Assembly: GCF_963583255.1 (NCBI RefSeq)
Contig: NC_084813.1
Coordinates: 20,702,002-20,766,001 of the forward strand
Direction: 5' to 3'
Source of the DNA: Pyrus communis
Taxonomy: Eukaryota; Streptophyta; Magnoliopsida; Rosales; Rosaceae
DNA length: 64,000 nt
The notes under the pieces were generated by a model. That model made no database searches, was not told the origin of the DNA, and saw only the letters and a program-made list of their open reading frames with translations. Made by a program: the position numbers and the translations under genes. Of the stretch, positions 1-10,322 are shown piece by piece (positions within the stretch are counted from its first letter, which is position 1; every line of letters begins with the position of its first letter).

Positions 1-276
1 AAATGGAATGATATATTTCTAACATAGGGAAGAATATCCCATAATACATTACACAAGAACAAGTTTGGTCCTCACATTTGTGACTAATAAAAGTACACTA
101 GAATGCACTAGCCACCAGGTAACAAAAACAAAAAAGTATACCCAGAAAGGCCAATCACCTGCATTATATACTATTGCAGCACATTATTCTACACCAGTTC
201 CCACAATATATGAGCTGGATAATGTCCCAAAGTACTCTAGACCAAACTCCATTCAAGTGCTTCTCTCTTTTTTCTC

Positions 277-3018
277 TTACATTCTTGCCTTGGCAATCAT
301 AACATTGCCTTCATTTAGATCAGTAGTTCCTGGCCTGGTCCATGATTCTTTGAATTGCTCTTCAGTCACTCCTGAAAAAGTAAAATGAAACGTATAAGTT
401 ACCAATAACATTTTCAAATGTACTACGAGAATTTGAATATAGGATAGATGCAGGTTAGCCAGTTGGTCAGGGCAGTAGGTCTGGCTAGGTTTATATATAT
501 GTCCCATTGCAGTGGAATTTGAATTGGCATGTCCGGGTAGGGCAGTGTGCACACCCATGCATTGTAGTTCGAATCCATCTTCTCATGAATTAGGATAGTA
601 TATAATTAGAAAACTAGAAACTAGAATGACTTGCCTTTGCCCATAGCAGCAGTGGAGGAAATGCCTCCCTGGACAGTCTTGAGGTACCTATCATAGAAAT
701 TAGCACCAGACCATTTCTGATGAGCAAGTGTGTCAACTCCATTGTTCCTCTCCTCCCTCTGGATCCTCTCAACATAAGCCAGCATTCCCCTCCTCGCGTA
801 GTCCCTCGCAAAAGTATCGACCACAAGCGCATCTGCATGGAAACCGGCCAGTGTGATAAACTGCCAGCAGTAGCCAAGCTTGGCAATCCGAGGAATAAAG
901 TCCATCATTTGCTGATCATTCATCCCAGATGCATCCCAGTTGAAAGATGGTGAAAGATTATAAGCTAACATGATTTCAGGCTGCTTATTCTTCACCGCCT
1001 CAGCAAATTGGGTGCACTCAACCATATCAGGGCTCGAAGTCTCCATCCAAATAATGTCAGCGTGGTCAGCAAAAGCCCATCCACGCACGACAGCTGCCAT
1101 CACAGACCCTTTGAACCTGTAGAACCCTTCTCTTGTTCTAGGCAAGTCCCAGTCCCAGAAAAGGTTCTTAAGCCCCAACTTCTCAGTGATTTCGCACGCT
1201 TGCTCATTCGACAAACACTTTTCAGGACTAGAATAGCTCATCCATTCACTCAATCTCCTCCTTTTTTCATGTTCGCCAAGGTTCATGGCCTTGATTGCAT
1301 CAGTGACACATTCTGAAAATGTCTTCAGCTGTGCCATTGAAGTCCAGTTGTCCTCGAGGGCCTGCAGCTCAGCTCCTGTTTTGCCAGCGGCCATTGCTTC
1401 AGCCAAAAGGGTAGCCAAGCTCTTCCCTCTAAGATTTGGGTTCGAAGCCCCCAATATAAACTGATGATCCCTAGTGTCCACATTGGTCTGGATCAATGTA
1501 GCTGCAACCGCATCAGTTCTAGCCACCAATACAGTCTCAGTTCCCATAACATCAAATTGTAGCCTTGCAGCCACAAGTCTGTTAATATGTTCACTAACAG
1601 CAACAAGCACTTTCCCAGCCATGTGACCGCATTTTTTTGTCACTGATGACTGGTCCTCAATGTGAACACCAGCAGCGCCTCGCTCCACGAAAAGCTTGCA
1701 AAGCTTAACAGTCGCCGTGGAGCCACCAAAACCGGTGTCACCATCAGCAATGATTGGCTTCAAGTAATCAACATAAGGGGTTCTAGCCCTCTCCTCCCGG
1801 CTCATGCTCATCCTTGCCTCCTTTTGCTTGCGGTCATGGTATTGTTGAGCGAAAAACAAATGCTCCACCTTGTTTGGGACCGTGTCATAAGGGTAGTCAG
1901 CAAGGTCGGGACCAGGCTCATTGGTGCTGGTGTGTGTGGACGAACATTGCCAACCAGAGACGTAAATTGTGTCCAAGTGCTTGGCCATCATGGTGACCTG
2001 GACGGGGTCTAGGGCACCAAAAGTCCTTGAGGATGTGCCATTGGCTTGGTGAATTTTGAGAGTTCTCCACAGCTTTTTGGCCATTTCATTGGAGCCATAG
2101 CTTTGTCTCAGGGTGCCTCTTAGGGCCGCAACGTCTTTAGCTGAGTATGGTCGTTTAGTGAGCTTGAACCTTTCTGAGCCCCACCATGCCTGCACCTCCG
2201 CGACTTCTGCCTCAAACCTTCCTTCTTCTTCCATTATCTGTATACACAATTCTCACTAGTTACGAACATGTGGAAAACCAATTTGCGTGCCTAATTTTTT
2301 AGCTCATCATTTAAATTGGAAATTCATTCACTTTTGTATTCCAATATCTAGACTTAGTGCTGACCAAAATTTTATCGAGGTACGGTTCTTCAAAACAACA
2401 ACTGCATACATAACCAATATATAGAGAAATGTAATTTTAGTACATAATATTCCGTAGAAGAATGCTATACTTTTTACTTATTAGCAAATTTATCAACTTT
2501 TAAGTGTGCTAAGCTCCTCTTTGACCAAATTTACCCCTGTATCTTTAATTCAACTGGCAACAATTCCTTGTAGACTAACTGTGACTGGGGGATTCAAGTG
2601 TTTCAATTTAATTGCCTCTCTTTTTTAATCACATTGACTCTGATTAAAGGGTCTAGCTCTCGGCGCAGTAGAAAAGGTGTGAGACCTTCGAACAATAATA
2701 GGTCTCACACCTAGATCCTGTTACTGTGGGAGTTCATTACACGACCTCAAGATAGAAGTTTGTTTGGTGATGAGGGCTACAAAACCTACATATATAAACC
2801 ATGAATCAACACAGAAAAATTAGGCAAAACCAAGGACATGAAACCGAATGTATAAGCGTTTTAACACCATTATAATGTACTACAGAAATAGCTCAAACTT
2901 AGCAAATTCCTAGTAGAGACTCACTAGCAAAGACAACTATTAGAAAATTGGAGGAAACGAAATGGGAGGAAGGCTGTTTATGGCTTACCATTGAAGGCAC
3001 TGAGTAAGATGCAGCCAT
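277..3018 (-). CDS. ICL: Isocitrate lyase, glyoxysomal (3 exons)
   Basis: Isocitrate lyase splits isocitrate into glyoxylate and succinate in the glyoxylate cycle, in glyoxysomes. Exons by splice signals and phase: 2989-3018, 635-2237 and 277-371, giving 575 aa, the usual plant length. Exon 1 encodes ten residues beginning [10 protein letters not shown]. Exon 2 carries nearly all of the TIM-barrel enzyme, including the active-site signature KKCGHM with the catalytic cysteine at about residue 213, and the upstream metal/substrate segment with DGDTGFGG. The protein ends in ARM, a PTS1-type peroxisomal targeting tripeptide. Intron 1 is GT-AG. Intron 2 appears to use a GC donor (AAAG then GCAAGT); only this donor keeps the reading frame into GVTEEQF. 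A TATA-like box lies about 82 bp upstream of the start codon. No frameshift or premature stop was seen. Function is certain from sequence; the glyoxysomal location is inferred from family and tail. Confidence 0.96.
440..592 (+). repeat. Possible tRNA-derived SINE inside ICL intron 2
   Basis: This intronic stretch has a pol III A-box-like segment near 453-472 (GTTAGCCAGTTGGTCAGGGC) and a B-box-like segment near 567-577 (GTAGTTCGAAT) about 100 bp later. That spacing is like a tRNA-derived SINE. No clear target-site duplication was found, so this is tentative. Confidence 0.35.
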
Positions 3019-3099
3019 GGCTAGAACTTGTTTTGGTATATGAGCTTTGTTAAACAATGACTAGGAGGAGTTGAGGAACCTCCTCCAAAGTCCCCTACA

Positions 3100-3105
3100 T
3101 TTATA
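3100..3105 (-). promoter_or_regulatory. TATA box of isocitrate lyase
   Basis: TATAAA on the minus strand, about 82 bp upstream of the isocitrate lyase start codon. This suits a core promoter with a short 5' leader. The assignment rests on position and motif only. Confidence 0.55.
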
Positions 3106-3349
3106 ACACCAGTGGGGAGGTAAGAATTCTTGTGACGTTGATAAAACTCTAACCTTGCGGATAAGAAAGAAACAAAATTCAAGAAATTTCCACTGTGCTT
3201 TCTCAAAATTAATTTCAAATTTTTATAAATTGTAATAAATATATTCATTGTTATCTTGCAGAAAAAGAGCGAAACTTGTCCCATGGGAGCAGCATTCACA
3301 GGCACGTAGGGTGATGGCATGCACTTCTCTAACTATCCTGTGTCACCAT

Positions 3350-3790
3350 GCTTAATTGTCTTGTTCTTCCAATTTGGAAATGACATCACTATTTTTAATT
3401 ATTTCAGATTATGAATAACTGATTCTGTTTTTCTGTTTTATATTATTATTGTTTTGTTATCCAACTGCCTCAGATGTGTCTAGGCCACACTTAATTAATC
3501 TCCAGTTTGCTTTCTGGTTTCTACCGATCAACTATGTTAGCTAGCGCACCGATCAACTATGTTAGCTAGCTCTAGCTATATATTCATGCTTGCGTACTAT
3601 GCTCAGTATACTAAGGCATGCACTAGCCACTATATAAAATGGTATTAATGGGCTGAATAGTTCCTCTACTCATGGTAAACAACTTGAGAAGCTAGGACTA
3701 GGAATAACTGTAATTTCCAAATAAACAAAATCACAATGATCATGGTATAGGTGTTTATCATTTATCGTGATGTACATTGTTGGTTCATTT
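3350..3790. other. Spacer upstream of ICL
   Basis: AT-rich spacer with no credible coding sequence. A short tandem duplication with unit CGATCAACTATGTTAGCTAG occurs twice at about 3525-3570. Confidence 0.5.
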
Positions 3791-3794
3791 CGGA

Positions 3795-4005
3795 AAGAGA
3801 TCCTCTCCGGATCCCTTCCACCAAATCCATCAAATCAATTAATTCTAGCCTCTGAAATTTGATCAAACGGCTATAAACAGGGGGCCCTTTTAAAAATTAT
3901 AATAATTTTAGCTGTTAGATCAAATTTTAAAAGTCCGGATTAAGTGATTGGATGGATTTGGTGAAAGGAATTCAAAGAAAATCCCTTTCCATTCGTTTCT
4001 TGTAA
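3795..4005. repeat. Palindromic MITE-like repeat
   Basis: The left part (GGATCCCTTCCACCAAATCC) is mirrored about 150 bp later by GGATTTGGTGAAAGG in inverted orientation, forming an imperfect hairpin. It resembles the better preserved copy at 35291-35498. Confidence 0.5.
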
Positions 4006-4154
4006 TCTTGTTAAAAAAGAGTAATTGTTTAAAATGAAGTTGATAAGATTCGTGATTTATTTACTTAAAAAAAGCTATTCATAATTAGTTGCATGTGAAT
4101 GCAATGAGATTGAGTCGAATATTTATCACATTCATCCTCCAGTAAAAGTGAAGG

Positions 4155-4320
4155 GTACTGTTAGGGAGATTAAATTTGGAAATTCAATTTGTAAATTAAA
4201 TGGTATGTCACCAATATGAATAAACATATTTATCAATGTTTAAATAATAAACCAATCATTAATTTTTATGTTTTTTAATTTTCAAAACTTTATCTCTAAA
4301 TTTAATCTCTCTAGCATTAC
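4155..4320. mobile_element. MITE with about 22-bp TIRs
   Basis: The ends read GTACTGTTAGGGAGATT and, inverted, GTAATGCTAGAGAGATT, both followed by AAATTT. The interior is AT-rich and non-coding. GTAAAAGTGA occurs at 4142-4151 and again at 4321-4330, a probable 10-bp target duplication (three bases separate it from the left TIR). That size suggests a Mutator-like origin. Confidence 0.6.
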
Positions 4321-4880
4321 GTAAAAGTGAAATCACAAATTCTGTTAGCTACCACAGTTAGTTTGTCGGTTTTGTCCTTCAATCGCCTTGTTCTACGATT
4401 TTGTTTTTCTGGGTAATGAGTCTCTCTCCAAGTGTCAACGTAGAACATGTGCCACAGTCACAAAGCCGTGACAGATATAGATAAATACACACGGAGCCTG
4501 TAACATTACATGCATGTGTCAGTACATCTGAGACGCATATGGATAACTGAAGAGAAAACTTAATTTGTTTTGCGTAGTATTAGGTCGAACTTTCCCTTGT
4601 ATGCAACTTCTTCAGTTCTCAAATATATGTATATTTTACTCCTTACCCTTCGACTGGGTAAAAAGGGTTCTTGGGGATTAAGTAATTACATATATAAAGA
4701 TTCGTTTTATTGCGTAAAGAGGGCTGCAAGAGTGAGTTTTTTTTTTTTTTTTTTTTTTAAAGACATCTCTGCAAGAGTTTGTTAGATTGGTGGTGGTGAG
4801 GAAGGGTACTTAAAAGAGCACAGTTGTAAGAATTTCTACTTAGCGCCGCCCTTCGCTGTTAGTAGATGGTGATGAGTATC
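4320..4880. other. AT-rich spacer
   Basis: No recognisable gene. It holds a poly-T run at about 4738-4758 and, from about 4800, a degenerate partial duplicate of the CGCCTAGG-type repeat that follows. Confidence 0.4.
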
Positions 4881-4888
4881 AATGAAGG

Positions 4889-5270
4889 GTGCTTAAGAGC
4901 ACTATTCTAAAAATTCTTGTCTAGCACCACTTAGGTCACACTTAAGCACTAGGCATGTAGTTGTCTATCGTCCTGATCAATTCTTAGGCATTGGAAAATT
5001 AAGCGCCGCTTAGGTCGCAGCTCTCACATATACAAAAAATAGATAACTTTCATTATGTATTTATTTTTTCAATAAATTGTAGAGACATGTTGAATACTAG
5101 ATGAACATTTATTATGTGTTTGTTCCTTTCTATTTGTTTTCAATATGTTCTAATATCTTATAATGTATATGTCATTCAATTTTGCAATTTATGAATACCA
5201 ATAATATTATGTGTTTTCTAGTAGAAGTAGACATTTTATATTTTATATAATAAATTTAAATAAAACTTCA
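4889..5270. mobile_element. TIR element of the TTCTAAAAATT...CCTAGG family, 3'-truncated
   Basis: It begins ATTCTAAAAATTC and continues through GGCATTGGAAAATTAAGCG and ATAACTTTCATTATG segments. These are shared in the same order with copies at 28348-28793 and 34098-34584. The right terminus is lost here. Confidence 0.6.
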
Positions 5271-5885
5271 ACAGTATAACACTGGCAGAAGAATATATAT
5301 TGACATAACTGTACGGTACTTCAGACATGAAAGTTCCTATAGCCTAATCATTAATTGGGTCATCAGATATAAGATGTGTATTGTTCGTCTTTGAAAAATT
5401 TAGATTCACTATTTGACAATACAAGTCTGACAAGAGAATTTTGACGTAACTGTATGGTATTTTAGAGATGGATTTTTTTTTTTGTCTAATCATTATGTCA
5501 TCGGATATAGATGTTGATTGAATTATCATCATCGAGAAATTTAAATTTATTCTTTACCTATATATATATGGCATGAGTAACTGTATCTCTAATATAAAAC
5601 TTCCTACAGCCTAATCATCAGGTGATCAGCTATACTCCTTGTATCTAGTGTACATATGGTTTATGTAAATTTCAACAACTTTCATAGCCAACCTACGCTG
5701 CATGGAAATAATGTAAAAGGAAAGGAGAAGGGTTAATAATTATATGATTAGAGCCATGGAAGAAAGAAGTTTGAATTAGAGGTGGCGCATCCACCATGAC
5801 ATATGTAACCAGGATAAGATTGCTATCAAGGAGATAGGGTTATCCACTTTCACCTAGCTCCTTGGGATCCGAAACCATAACTTTT
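5270..5885. other. AT-rich spacer
   Basis: No gene or clear element. A locally duplicated phrase (CAGATATA...GATGT/GAAATTTA...) recurs around 5360-5400, 5500-5550 and 5615-5640, suggesting old internal duplication. Confidence 0.35.
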
Positions 5886-5887
5886 AA

Positions 5888-6000
5888 GCAAGGTTTTAAA
5901 AAAGCGTTAAGTTCCAGTCAAGTAGGGGCGCTAAGCACGACTTAATGCCTAGGCATCTAAGCACGATTTAAGGGCAACTTAGGGTTGTTTTTCATCTAAA
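5888..6000. repeat. Short fragment related to the CCTAGGCG TIR family
   Basis: AAGGTTTTAAAAAAGCG followed by GGGGCGCTAAGCACG and TGCCTAGGCATCTAAGCACG resembles the G+C-rich end of the element family at 28.3 and 34.1 kb. Confidence 0.4.
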
Positions 6001-7235
6001 TCTCTTGACCAATACGAAATCATTCAATATTCAATGTTGACTGACTGACATTTCTCTAATATGATTTGCTCAGATTGTAAACATAACCTAATACATAACT
6101 TTTCTACTGTGGTATATGGGTTGCCAAGTTGGCAATTATATGCGATGTCTACGGTGGTTAGTCTTGGTGATGTATAGAAAAGTAAGAATATGATGATAAC
6201 GTATGTGCATGCATACACGTCATGGATATGGAGGGGATATATTTGCACCGTCTGAATGACGATGCACCAGATCAGGATACTGGATTGAGATAGACATATA
6301 TTGTGAGGAACAAAGCCTCCTTTGGGAATTGGGGGATTGGCAAAAGAACATTGATAATCTTCACAATGGGTGACATAATAGAGATCGAGCTGGGACTCAA
6401 CTCGTCAACTTATTTCCAGTGGTCCTCGATTGCTGCTGCCGCTAATCCTTACAGGGCACGGCATATTTGGATTTTGAGCACTTCGAGGTGAAACAAAGAA
6501 CCTTCTCATCTCACATGTCATTGGATATCCCTCATTCCCTTTTCCTTTTCCAATAATTATAATTTTTTTTTTAATGAAATTATCTTCGACAGGTTACATA
6601 TGTCTGTCAATATTAAGCAATGAGAATTACAACTTAATTGATTAGTGAAAAAATAGTGCAAATAGTTTTACCTTGCAAATTTATCGATATAGTTACTAAA
6701 TTCATGTAGCGTCACATATATATAGGTTGTAATCTAAGATTTATAATGTGTCTGAAAAGAAAGAATTTTTTTTGTTATTCAAGCGATATATCATGGTAAA
6801 TTCTTTTAGAATAATACATGCATTCGCTCATGAAAGGAATACATATGTTTGACCATTTACAAATAACTATCGCCTAATAAATTTTATAATCAGAACCATT
6901 CAATTTCTTAATCTTCATTTGAAGATCTATTCTTATAAAACATTTGCATTAGAGATCGTTTATGCATCTAAATGTATAGAAGAAAAAAAAATGATGTAAG
7001 CATCAAGTAACATAAAATTCATGATGACTAAACAAATTAATGTTTGTTTTTATTCTTTTTATTTTTTTGTAAGAATATCTTGAGATAAATATTGAAAAAT
7101 TAAACATAAAATGTATACAATGAAGCTAGGTTACACCTTTAGAATACCCCATGCTAACTGCTTATTTACAAATAATGAAATATGTTTATTCCTCTTATGG
7201 GGAATTAAGTATTAATCATTTATTCATGTTTCTAA
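6000..7235. other. AT-rich spacer
   Basis: No credible gene. The only open frames are short and lack family resemblance. No terminal repeats were recognised. Confidence 0.4.
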
Positions 7236-7721
7236 GGGCTAGTTTAGGATTGCTATGATTTTTTTTCAAACTGCTTCAACTGTGATTTAAGAATAATCTG
7301 TTGTAAAATAAATCAATGTAGCATTTAATAAATTATATTCTTAAAACTGTCATGAGTATGAAAAGCAATGTAAAAGCGTAGCGTTTGACAAATTTTAATG
7401 TAAGTAATATAATTGTATATGTTAAGCAAATTATAGTAAAGGGTGGTGGCAGCAGTGGGGTCATGGGCATTGGCAAAAAGGTGGGCGTTGTGGTAGTGGC
7501 AATTATAGGGTGTGTTGGTTAGGATCTAGAGGTAGCAGTGGTGGCGATAGTGGTGGAGGCCGCAATGGCGCCGCTGGCAACAATGATGATGGTGGTGTTA
7601 TTTAAGGGATAAAGTGTTTATACAAAGATAATGTCACTCTTAAACTATGAGAATATTACAGGAGTTGAAAATCTGCATTAAAGGCTCAACTTCACTTTTT
7701 ATGAAAATAGCTTTTAAAAGT
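7236..7721. mobile_element. Left part of an hAT-like MITE (GGGCTAGTTT type)
   Basis: The segment starts GGGCTAGTTTAGGATTG, matching the start of other copies in this window (30148-30360 forward; 33815-34015 inverted, ending in CAAACCAGCCCT). It contains an unusual G-rich GGTGGTGGC-like stretch at about 7440-7605 that is not open in any frame. A SINE is inserted downstream at 7731. Confidence 0.5.
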
Positions 7722-7887
7722 TGTTATCTAGAGCCACTTAGTACTACAATCTAATGATATTTTTCTCCACTTGTAAGTGAGAGGTTTTAGGTTCGATTCG
7801 CACCAAATGCGAGTTTGAATCACATCATTGCTAGCTCATTGTGATGCTAAGCTCACCTCTCCTCATTAGTGTAGATAATATCGTTTG

Positions 7888-8150
7888 GGTTGCAATTAGA
7901 TTAGGAATGTGATTGTGTAAATCCTAACATATTTAGGGATATCTTTTATATTCCCTTTAGTAGTTAATTACCTATTAGAGTTGTAATTCTAAAGGGGTAA
8001 GGAATTAACCTTCCCTACTACTATAAATAAAGGCACAATGGGGTGGAATAGAACACACCTCACAATTACACATCTCCCTCTTCTCTCTACTATTTCCGTA
8101 CCCCTCTCTGTATGGCCTCCATAATTGTTCAGTAAATTATGCCTACAACA
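7888..8150 (+). repeat. 5' LTR of the copia element
   Basis: 263 bp, with a TATA-like TATAAATAAAGG at about 8020-8031. It ends GCCTACAACA. The bases just after it (CGTTATCAGCACG) only partly resemble the usual initiator-Met primer binding site. Confidence 0.9.
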
Positions 8151-8579
8151 CGTTATCAGCACGCTATTGACGTTGCACTAAAGAGAGTTTATTCTTCAAT
8201 CAGGGGAGTATTACGTTTTAATCATTCTCTTTATGATCTACATGCTATTGATTCAATTTAATTTTTCTGTGTTAAACATGATATAATGCATTGGAGATGC
8301 AATTCCAGCTTTCCGAGATGGATCTTTTACAAATTCAAAGGCTTTTATTGTTTTTTGACAATCAAGTACGCTTAAAATAAAGTAAGATATTTGAAACGAC
8401 CATGAAGCATGAAAACATTCCTCATGATGCATGCAACTCCCTATATTTATATTTACCTTCTGATATATATATACACGTTTCATGCATTGCTCAATTTTTG
8501 CTATGTGGAATTTGTGAGTCAAAGCATATAAATAAATTATAAGCAATTTAGGGTTTGTCAAACCCTAACTATATCGAAA

Positions 8580-9110
8580 AACAAAACAAATTTTGGGCAC
8601 TATGCGGCACCACCTCCGCACCTCCACCATGGCACCACCATAACAATAGCCATCTGGGCCTTGCTACAACCACATGGACACCCCCCAGGCCTTCGGCCTA
8701 GTTAACCTGCATGGGCCTAAAGCCCAGCTTGTTCCCTAAGGAAACCCGTAGACTTCCTAGCTCGTCCTTGTGAACTCAGCCCAATCTGCCAGCAAGCTTT
8801 ATGCTTACTGGGCTTTGCATCTGCCATGGTCCATGATTCTATATGTCAGCCCACATGGCTAAGCTTGTCCCACGGCCCAATGAACACAGCCCCAGCTCCA
8901 GCTGGGCCTCGCGTAAGCCCACCCGTAAGCCAGCCTCGGCTGGGCTTGCCCTCGCACCATAGTCTCGGCCTACATATGCCAACAGCTTGTTGCTGGGATT
9001 AAAAACCCTCGACCCATGGCATGTTGCCACTTTTGGGCTACTTTTGCAACCAACCAAAGCCTCTAGGGCTTTGCCCTACTCACGGCACCCAAGCCCAAAT
9101 TTGTTTAGGC
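8580..9110 (+). other. G+C-rich insert-like stretch within the copia 5' region
   Basis: It is markedly richer in G+C than its surroundings, with repeated GGGCTTGCC, AGCCCA and CAGCTGGG-type words. No gag protein is readable. It could be decayed gag/leader or captured sequence. Confidence 0.3.
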
Positions 9111-10120
9111 TATACATTTTCGATCCAATTCTAATTTTTCACTTTCTAAATAATTTTAACCCGAATGTTATTATTATGTTTGCTTCCATGATCGACCATG
9201 TTTAGTCCTGATCTATTAAATTAATTAAAAGTGACTTGCAATCCATTAATCTGATAATGAATCCAAAATTATTGACATAAAGATCACTTTTGGACATTAA
9301 CGATTCAATAATTTATTTCTATTCTTTGAACCGTTGACATATGTTCATAGTCCTGAAGCGCTCACACTTAAGTTCCTGAAGCAACTCAAATCCACTACAC
9401 TTCAATCAGCATATTGTATTATGTGTTCTTGCAGGAACCTCTCTTTTATGAACTAAACGTTCATAAACTAAATTGAACCTGTAGTTTCAAATGTAGTGCC
9501 TTTGAAACCCAAAGTTTTCATAAAACAATACACCCATGAAAACCCGACGTTTTTCATGAAAACCATGTCTTAGAACTCGAATGTTCTAACTTTGATGCTT
9601 ATGGATGATTCATTCCCATAGCACCAATCACAATCTTGTTCCCTCCAATTTAGTGGATTGTCGAACCATCACAAATTTGATTTCCCTTATTTGGATGTTT
9701 CTAATAGAAACCACTTTATGTGGGGTACAAGATGTGAATCTCCACTTGACTATTAAGAAGTTGAGAAGCCATTGAAGCCAACAATGGCATGGAAAAGCTG
9801 AATAAGCCTCTGTCATGATCTTCATTCAAAGACTTATGCTCAAAGCATTACAAACGGAAGTACCTCCCGAACGAGGATTCCATGGCTCTTTGGCTCGCTC
9901 CTACGTAATGTCTAATCATGAAAGATATTGCCTGAAGCACACCATGATTACATCCATGAATGAGTACAATTCTAAAGTTTATAAATCCTATCAAATTTTG
10001 ACTGGAGAATATTTTTTCTCGTCCTTCCATGTTTTGAACTCACTCCTAATGCAGCAGTGTAAAAAGTGGAAGTTTACCAAATTCTCGGATCTGATTACTA
10101 CCATAAACGTGAGAGAAAAG

Positions 10121-10322
10121 TATAGACCCAGCTTTGACTGGAGTCTACTGAACAGTATAGACCCAGCTCGGCTAAAGTCTACCGAATGGCTTGACCCAAT
10201 TCGGTCAAAGTCTACCGAATAGTAGTGCCCTGCTTCGGCAGAAATGCACCGAACGGTATTACTCTGTTTTTGCAGAGGCTTACCAAACAGACCCTTCCAG
10301 CTTCGGCTGGAGCCTATTGAAC
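10121..10322 (+). repeat. About six imperfect 35-bp tandem repeats inside the copia element
   Basis: Units share the words GACCCAGCT(T)CGG and GTCTACCGAA at a spacing of about 35 bp. The first three units (10121, 10156, 10191) are the clearest and later ones diverge. Because 35 is not a multiple of three, it is not a simple protein repeat. Confidence 0.65.

Noticed and set aside
1662..2012. Open frame antisense to isocitrate lyase
   Set aside because: It is a shadow of the well-supported ICL exon on the other strand, with no family resemblance.
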